DNA of 64,000 bases from Phycisphaerales bacterium (GTDB lineage: Bacteria; Planctomycetota; Phycisphaerae; Phycisphaerales; SM1A02), in the NCBI GenBank assembly GCA_009691705.1, contig SIAR01000003.1:33879-97878 (forward strand), given 5' to 3'. Made by a program: the position numbers and the translations under genes. Below are positions 58,726 through 64,000 of this stretch, one piece after another (the stretch's first letter is position 1; each line of letters starts with the position of its first letter). Below the pieces are notes generated by a model, which saw nothing but the letters and a program-made list of their open reading frames with translations, made no database searches and was not told the DNA's origin.

Positions 58726-59522
58726 GGCAATTCCTGTCCGCTGTAGTGGATCCACTCGAGGCAGAGTCCCTGCGGAGGCATGGTCTGACCAGCGCGCTTG
58801 CGTTCGCCGGAGGCAATGAGATCACTGATGGATCCCGCGTCGAGTCTGGCGCGTCCAACATCGACCAATGTCCCAACCATGATGCGCACCATGTGATAGA
58901 GGAATCCACTGCCCGCAACATCGAAGCGCAGCAGTCCGGGGCTCAATTCACTCACAGCGCACATGTGCACACTGCGCACTGTTGTTTCGCGTTGTTCTGG
59001 ACAGTGCGCGAATGCCTTGTAGTCGCGGGTGCCAGTCATTTGCGAGGCGGCGAGTTGCATTGCGGCGAGATCGAGTGATTGGTGACAGTGCGCAGTCATC
59101 TCGCGGTCGAAAGGATCTGCGCGACCATTGACGTGGGGTGGACGACCCGCTGACCCGTGCCGCAGGCGGTAGGAGTAACTCTTGCTGAGGCAATCACGCA
59201 CTGGGTCGAATGCATCACAGACAACGCGAGCTTCACGCACCTCAATGTCAGCGGGCAAGCGGGTGTTGATCGCCATTGGCAGTCGTTCGATAGGAACGCG
59301 CGCCTGCCCACTTGAAAAAGCAGCGACTTGTCCACGCGCATGCACGCCAGCATCCGTGCGGCTCGCACCATTGACAGAAATGCGCTCTCCCAAGAGGTCG
59401 CTGACCGCATCGGTTAGTGCTCCTTGGGCAGTGCGTAGCGGCTTGACATCAGGAGGCTCTTGCCTCTGCCAGCCATGAAAATCGGTGCCGTCGTACGCAA
59501 CTCGCAGTAGAAATCGTGGCAC
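58722..59522 (-). CDS. truA: tRNA pseudouridine synthase A
   Basis: RVAYDGTDFHGWQRQ; VNGASRTDAGVHARGQVAAF; GSGFLYHMVRIMVGTLVDVG. Confidence 0.95.
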   Translation of the reverse strand: MPRFLLRVAYDGTDFHGWQRQEPPDVKPLRTAQGALTDAVSDLLGERISVNGASRTDAGVHARGQVAAFSSGQARVPIERLPMAINTRLPADIEVREARVVCDAFDPVRDCLSKSYSYRLRHGSAGRPPHVNGRADPFDREMTAHCHQSLDLAAMQLAASQMTGTRDYKAFAHCPEQRETTVRSVHMCAVSELSPGLLRFDVAGSGFLYHMVRIMVGTLVDVGRARLDAGSISDLIASGERKRAGQTMPPQGLCLEWIHYSGQELP

Positions 59523-59543
59523 GGCGCAGAGTTCTTCGCGCGG

Positions 59544-60677
59544 TCAGTGCCCAAAGAGAGATGTTGGCGCGAGCATCCCTTCGCTGTCGAAGAACGAGAG
59601 CGCCTCATCGACACTGCGAAAGATGCGCGTCGCAGTCTCAGTAATGAATGGACTCGGGTTCTTCTTTGGTTTCCACACGACATAGACCTCTTTGGTGTGT
59701 TCGAACGCATGATGCAATTCACGCTCGACGCCGCTTGAGAGTCCTGGCACGCCCCCCGCCAGTTCAGGGACGAGCGAAACGATCATGTCGCTCTGGTCGA
59801 CGAGCTTAAAGTCGCGCATGTAAATCTGTCCATCGATATCGCCAGCGATGTCGAGCACCTCTCGCACGGGAAGGCGCATCGTTGGATTCCCTTCGCGACC
59901 ACCAAACGCGTGCGGTTGCACTTCGACGAAGTCTTCTCCCTTGCGGGCGGCATCGAGGGCGCGATCCAAGAGAAGTTTCTCATCGACGTCCCCCGGATCG
60001 AACGTGATGAAGTGCTTGGCGAGTTCTGCGCGAAAGTGATTGATCTCAGCCATCACATCGGGCATGTCCATCACGTGGCTCATGGGAAACGATGGATAGA
60101 CCTTGCGCATCTCTGGACGGGTAATAAGCCGTACGCATGTCTCGACCGTGTCTTGTTGTCTCCCGCGACTGAGCACATAGAAATTGTTGCTGCATCCAAG
60201 TGCTTGCGCCATCAACTCGGTGGCGAGAATCTCTTCTTCGCGCCAGACCATGCAATCTTTAAGTGTTGCATCGATGACGTGATCGCGGTGTAATCGATGA
60301 TGAATCGTTTCAACATTGTCGACGAGGCAGATGAAGCAGTTGGGTTCAAGTTTGAGCAGCTGATCGAAATCAAATGCGCTGAATAGTCCGTGGCGCCAGC
60401 GAAAAGTAGCGTGGGTGTTCACCATCACATTGGGGTGGTCGTGCTTGGGTTGCGTCGCCGAGATCACATCCTTGAACGCAGCGCGACGCAGGCTCGTGAG
60501 CCGCGAGAGCGGCAAGTCGAGAATGCGTCCCGGACGCACGTCGGTTGCCTCTGCGTACATGCGGTCGCCAATATTGAAGAGATCGATGCGGTCGCCGCGC
60601 TCGCCTGCAGAGATGACCGTCTTTTGCAGGTAGCTCTTCTTGTCAACACCGACCTGCCCAGTAACGACTGCTCTCAT
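59544..60677 (-). CDS. Two-domain protein: archaeal-type adenylate-kinase-like P-loop domain plus C-terminal nucleoside 2-deoxyribosyltransferase-like domain
   Basis: N-term VVTGQVGVDKKSYLQK, VMVNTHATFRWRHGLFSAFDFDQLLKLEPNCFICLVDNVETIHHRLHRD; C-term MRDFKLVDQSDMIVSLVPELAGGVPGLSSGVERELHHAFEHTKEVYVVW. Confidence 0.6.
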   Translation of the reverse strand: MRAVVTGQVGVDKKSYLQKTVISAGERGDRIDLFNIGDRMYAEATDVRPGRILDLPLSRLTSLRRAAFKDVISATQPKHDHPNVMVNTHATFRWRHGLFSAFDFDQLLKLEPNCFICLVDNVETIHHRLHRDHVIDATLKDCMVWREEEILATELMAQALGCSNNFYVLSRGRQQDTVETCVRLITRPEMRKVYPSFPMSHVMDMPDVMAEINHFRAELAKHFITFDPGDVDEKLLLDRALDAARKGEDFVEVQPHAFGGREGNPTMRLPVREVLDIAGDIDGQIYMRDFKLVDQSDMIVSLVPELAGGVPGLSSGVERELHHAFEHTKEVYVVWKPKKNPSPFITETATRIFRSVDEALSFFDSEGMLAPTSLFGH

Positions 60678-60704
60678 GCAGCCGAGTATAGGGGTCGTTC
60701 GATT

Positions 60705-61199
60705 TCAATCCACCGGATGGAGCAGCGCGACAACGTGCACCTCGATCGCGCGTCCTTCACCAACGGCATCTACTTTCTCATGCGTCTTGCCCTTCACGTT
60801 GATTCGCTGCACATCGCAAGAGAGAAGTTCTGCAAGATGCGCGACGATTTCAGCGCGGCGCGGTCCAATTTTTGGTGACTCACAGATCACCGTGCAGTCG
60901 AGATTGCCCAGTGAGAAGCGCGCGCGGTGCATTCTTTGAATCGCCTCTCGCAGAAAAATCGCCGAATCGCTGCCATCATGCGCCGCATCGGAATCTGGAA
61001 AGAGCTGGCCGATGTCGGGCATCCCAAGTGCTCCCAGAATCGCGTCGGTAATCGCATGCAACAGCGCATCTCCGTCAGAGTGCGCCACCGGTCCGGTGGG
61101 ATGGTCGAATCGAACACCTCCCAAAATGAATGGACGACCTCGTCCAGCGGGGGCGCACGATTCGAGTCGGTGAAGGTCGTAGCCGTGGCCAACCCGCAT
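60705..61199 (-). CDS. ispF: 2-C-methyl-D-erythritol 2,4-cyclodiphosphate synthase
   Basis: RVGHGYDLHRLE; AHSDGDALLHAITDAILGALGMPDIGQLFPDSD; GKTHEKVDAVGEGRAIEVHVVALL. Confidence 0.96.
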   Translation of the reverse strand: MRVGHGYDLHRLESCAPAGRGRPFILGGVRFDHPTGPVAHSDGDALLHAITDAILGALGMPDIGQLFPDSDAAHDGSDSAIFLREAIQRMHRARFSLGNLDCTVICESPKIGPRRAEIVAHLAELLSCDVQRINVKGKTHEKVDAVGEGRAIEVHVVALLHPVD

Positions 61200-61206
61200 G
61201 GCAGCG

Positions 61207-61704
61207 TTAGTCCTTGGGACGATTGGGTGGTTGCGGCCCACCAGCTGGACTGTCGGGACCCGTGGTGGGTATCGCCGAATCAGGCGGAATGATTAGAGTT
61301 GGATCGGCCGGCGGATCTTCAGGCGCGGGGCGATAGGTCACGTCGATTCGTCGACACGAGGCAGGGGGGCAGATGAGTTGGTTGTTGAGCGATCCAAACT
61401 CGGTCTTCGCTTCCCAGACTGCCCACAACATCTTGGTCGGTTCGATGCGCGATCCAGTTCCGGAACCTTCGACGAATTTGAATGTCAACTGCTCGCCCGC
61501 TGGAATGTCGAGACGAAAGAACGCCTCTTGGTTTCGCGTATCGACGAGCGTCACTGTCACAGGACGGGTTGGCGTCGAGATGTACACAAACCCACGGCCA
61601 GTTCCGGGGTTGAAGCCGCCGGAGGGGGTGTAGCAGCCGACGAGCAGTGCTGCGACAGCGCTCGCGGCGATGAAAAAGAGGGTGATCGATTTGGGTGTTT
61701 TCAT
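61207..61704 (-). CDS. Small predicted lipoprotein
   Basis: Signal with lipobox-like LLVGC; Pro-rich C-terminus. Confidence 0.7.
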   Translation of the reverse strand: MKTPKSITLFFIAASAVAALLVGCYTPSGGFNPGTGRGFVYISTPTRPVTVTLVDTRNQEAFFRLDIPAGEQLTFKFVEGSGTGSRIEPTKMLWAVWEAKTEFGSLNNQLICPPASCRRIDVTYRPAPEDPPADPTLIIPPDSAIPTTGPDSPAGGPQPPNRPKD

Positions 61705-61740
61705 AGGTGAAAGGTAGGACTAGCGGTCGTGAGATGGAGT

Positions 61741-63141
61741 CTAGCAGTGGCTCAAAGCGGCACGCGCGCGTACTAGATTCACGAAGAGTCGTCCACGTTC
61801 TTCATAATTGATGAATTGATCCCAACTCGCGCAGCCCGGAGAGAGCAACAGAATGTCGCCCGCCTTGGCGCGAGAAAATGCCTCCTCGACAGCGCGCGTC
61901 AGCGACTCAAATCGCATCGCGGGCGGATGCGCCGCGATCGCGTGCGCCGTCTCACCGATGGCGTAAAGCCCCGCGAGCTTTGGAGCGAGGTCGCGGATCG
62001 CAGACAGGTCGACCTTCTTGTCATATCCGCCAGCGATGAGATGCACGCGCGCGGGGTCGTCAAACGCTGCGATTGCGAGCTGGGTTGCCTCGGGGGTTGT
62101 CGCCTTCGAGTCGTTGAAACACTGCACACCGCCGACCGTCCCAACCGATTGCAATCGGTGTTCGAGTCCGGAGAATGACTTGAGCGCGCAGCGGGCACCC
62201 TCGAGGTTGACACTTTCACCGTCGAACTGCGCACATGCTGCTGTGATGGCAAGTGCCAGCTGCGCGTTGCGCTGTTGATGAGCGCCTGGGATCGAAAGTG
62301 CAATCTCGTTGACCGCGGGAAGCGCTGGTTCGCTGCCATCCATCCACCAAGCGCCACTGCTCGACTCACGAGCGATTTGACTCGATTGTTCTGGACTCTC
62401 GCGCGCGAATGCACTCAAAAAGAGATCAGTTGAACTCTGGTGGCGGCGAATCTGCGCCTTTGATTCGATGTAGTGGGCAATGGTGCCATGCCAATCGATA
62501 TGGTTCGCTGCAATGTTGGTCAACACCGCGATGGTTGGCGACCAACCGTTGTCGCCAGACTCTGGCGAGAGCCACCACAGTTGCGCGCTCGAGAGTTCGA
62601 GCATGGTCCATTCACGCGCTGATCCTGCGGGTGCGCCGAGTAGTGATCCGCCGATGTTGCCGCCGACGCGCACTTCGCGTCCCGATCCGGCGAGGGCACA
62701 TGCCGTCATCGCGGTTGTTGTCGATTTGCCAGCACTGCCGGTTATTGCGATGACCCGATTCGTCGCGAGGCGTTCAATGGCGAGACGAATCTCAGTCGTC
62801 ACGGGAACCCCTGCACTGCGCGCTGCGCACAAAAATGGATTCTCCCACGGGCGTGGCACCGCAGCGTTGGCGATGACTAGGTCAGCCTGCTGAAAGTCAC
62901 GCATCTCGTGAGATCCCAGTCGCAGCGTGATGGCGCCCGCAGTGATCGCGCCAGCAATAGGTTCGAGTGAGTTGTGAAGAGTCTTCTCAGAGGCGAGATC
63001 GGTGATATGCACGCAAGCACCGCGCTGGTGCATCCACTGGGCAACGCCGAGTCCGCCACCGAATTGACCGAGCCCCATGACAGTGACGCGCCGCCCTGCG
63101 AACCAGTCGTCGGAGTGGCTTGGCTTCACCAGAACGCTCAT
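61741..63141 (-). CDS. murD: UDP-N-acetylmuramoylalanine--D-glutamate ligase
   Basis: ITGSAGKSTTTAMTACAL; LELSSAQL; LTNIAANHIDWHGT; NDSKATTPEATQLAI; LLSPGCASWDQFINYEERGRLFVNLV. Confidence 0.94.
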   Translation of the reverse strand: MSVLVKPSHSDDWFAGRRVTVMGLGQFGGGLGVAQWMHQRGACVHITDLASEKTLHNSLEPIAGAITAGAITLRLGSHEMRDFQQADLVIANAAVPRPWENPFLCAARSAGVPVTTEIRLAIERLATNRVIAITGSAGKSTTTAMTACALAGSGREVRVGGNIGGSLLGAPAGSAREWTMLELSSAQLWWLSPESGDNGWSPTIAVLTNIAANHIDWHGTIAHYIESKAQIRRHQSSTDLFLSAFARESPEQSSQIARESSSGAWWMDGSEPALPAVNEIALSIPGAHQQRNAQLALAITAACAQFDGESVNLEGARCALKSFSGLEHRLQSVGTVGGVQCFNDSKATTPEATQLAIAAFDDPARVHLIAGGYDKKVDLSAIRDLAPKLAGLYAIGETAHAIAAHPPAMRFESLTRAVEEAFSRAKAGDILLLSPGCASWDQFINYEERGRLFVNLVRARAALSHC

Positions 63142-63147
63142 ATCAGG

Positions 63148-64000
63148 TCACATGCGTGCGGCAGATGTGCGCCGCCCGACGACTTCGTTTCCATCGGAAT
63201 CGATCCCTAAGAGATCTTCGCGGTAGTCATCGGCGCTGCGGCGGCGGGTGATGGGACCGTTGGCAGCTCCACGAAGAAACTGATAGACGATTTGCTCATC
63301 GAGCGAGAGTTGTGCCGCTTCGCTCTCGGGCAGTTTACGGATGCGGTCAAACTCATCGCGCGTGTCAACCTTGAGCACTCGACCGCCGTCAAGCATCACC
63401 ATGCGGTCGGCGATTGTGAATGCTGAATCCATCTCATGGGTGACGACAACGCTTGTGACGCCAAAGCTTCGCGTAAGTTCGAGAATGAGTTGGTCGATCT
63501 CCGCGCTTGTGACGGGGTCGAGTCCGGCGCTGGGCTCGTCGTAGAAGAGAATCTTGGGGTCCATTGCCATCGCCCGCGCGAGACCCGCCCGCTTCATCAT
63601 TCCGCCCGAGATTTGCGAGGGAAGCTTGTTTGCGTGGGGACGAAGTCCCACGAGTTCGAGTTTCATCTTGACTTGTATATCGATGATCTCTGGCGCCAAG
63701 TCAGTGTGCTCTTGCAGCGGCAACGCGACGTTTTCACCGATGGTCATCGACTGAAACAGCGCCCCCGATTGAAAGAGGATTCCAAACTGTCGCTTGAGTG
63801 CATCGGATGCCGCGTCGTCCAAGGATGCGATGTCCTTTCCAAGAAGTTCAATCGTGCCACTGGATGGTTGGTGCGATCCAATAAGCAGACGCAATAGTGT
63901 CGTCTTTCCGCATCCAGAACCGCCAATGATGACCACGGTCTCGCCGGCGCGAATGTCGAGATTGACTCCCGTCAGAACGGTCTGAGTGCCAAAGGTCTTG
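63148..64000 (-). CDS. ABC transporter ATP-binding protein, MlaF-like (5' end truncated by window edge)
   Basis: GGSGCGKTTLLRLLIGSHQPSSGTIELLGKDI; QISGGMMKRAGLARAMAMDPKILFYDEPSAGLDPVTSAEID; frame stays open to the edge. Confidence 0.9.
   Translation of the reverse strand, partial: KTFGTQTVLTGVNLDIRAGETVVIIGGSGCGKTTLLRLLIGSHQPSSGTIELLGKDIASLDDAASDALKRQFGILFQSGALFQSMTIGENVALPLQEHTDLAPEIIDIQVKMKLELVGLRPHANKLPSQISGGMMKRAGLARAMAMDPKILFYDEPSAGLDPVTSAEIDQLILELTRSFGVTSVVVTHEMDSAFTIADRMVMLDGGRVLKVDTRDEFDRIRKLPESEAAQLSLDEQIVYQFLRGAANGPITRRRSADDYREDLLGIDSDGNEVVGRRTSAARM

Overview
The window reads as ordinary, densely coded chromosome. By gene content it looks like a Gram-negative bacterium of the Planctomycetes/Phycisphaerae type (an inference, not tested). 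I can support: (1) a complete-looking minus-strand type II secretion (T2SS) operon at about 1.0-17.1 kb (GspE-F-G-H-I-J-K, PilM/GspL-like, PilO/GspM-like, GspC-like, GspD secretin, lipoprotein); (2) a poly-Asp/poly-Lys-Ala protein beside it; (3) adjacent DNA topoisomerase VI B and A genes (21.1-24.1 kb), unusual in a bacterium; (4) housekeeping blocks (rpsO-pnp, ndk, rdgB, truA, ispF, dut, murD, HU, dnaB); (5) an LPS/lipid A block (GT9, maf, lpxK, hldE) with ATGA/GTGA overlaps; (6) a floA/nfeD block; (7) two tandem paralogous pseudopilin-like genes; (8) an Opp/Dpp-type ABC cluster whose permeases and ATPase carry unusual insertions; (9) a two-domain protein that looks like an archaeal-type adenylate kinase fused to a nucleoside-deoxyribosyltransferase-like domain. 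I recognised no tRNA, rRNA, CRISPR array, transposase or prophage. Strongest leads: the bacterial topo VI pair, a shared C-terminal motif in two T2SS inner-membrane proteins, the kinase/deoxyribosyltransferase-like fusion, and the insertion-bearing ABC transporter. All product calls come from reading motifs; no database search was run.
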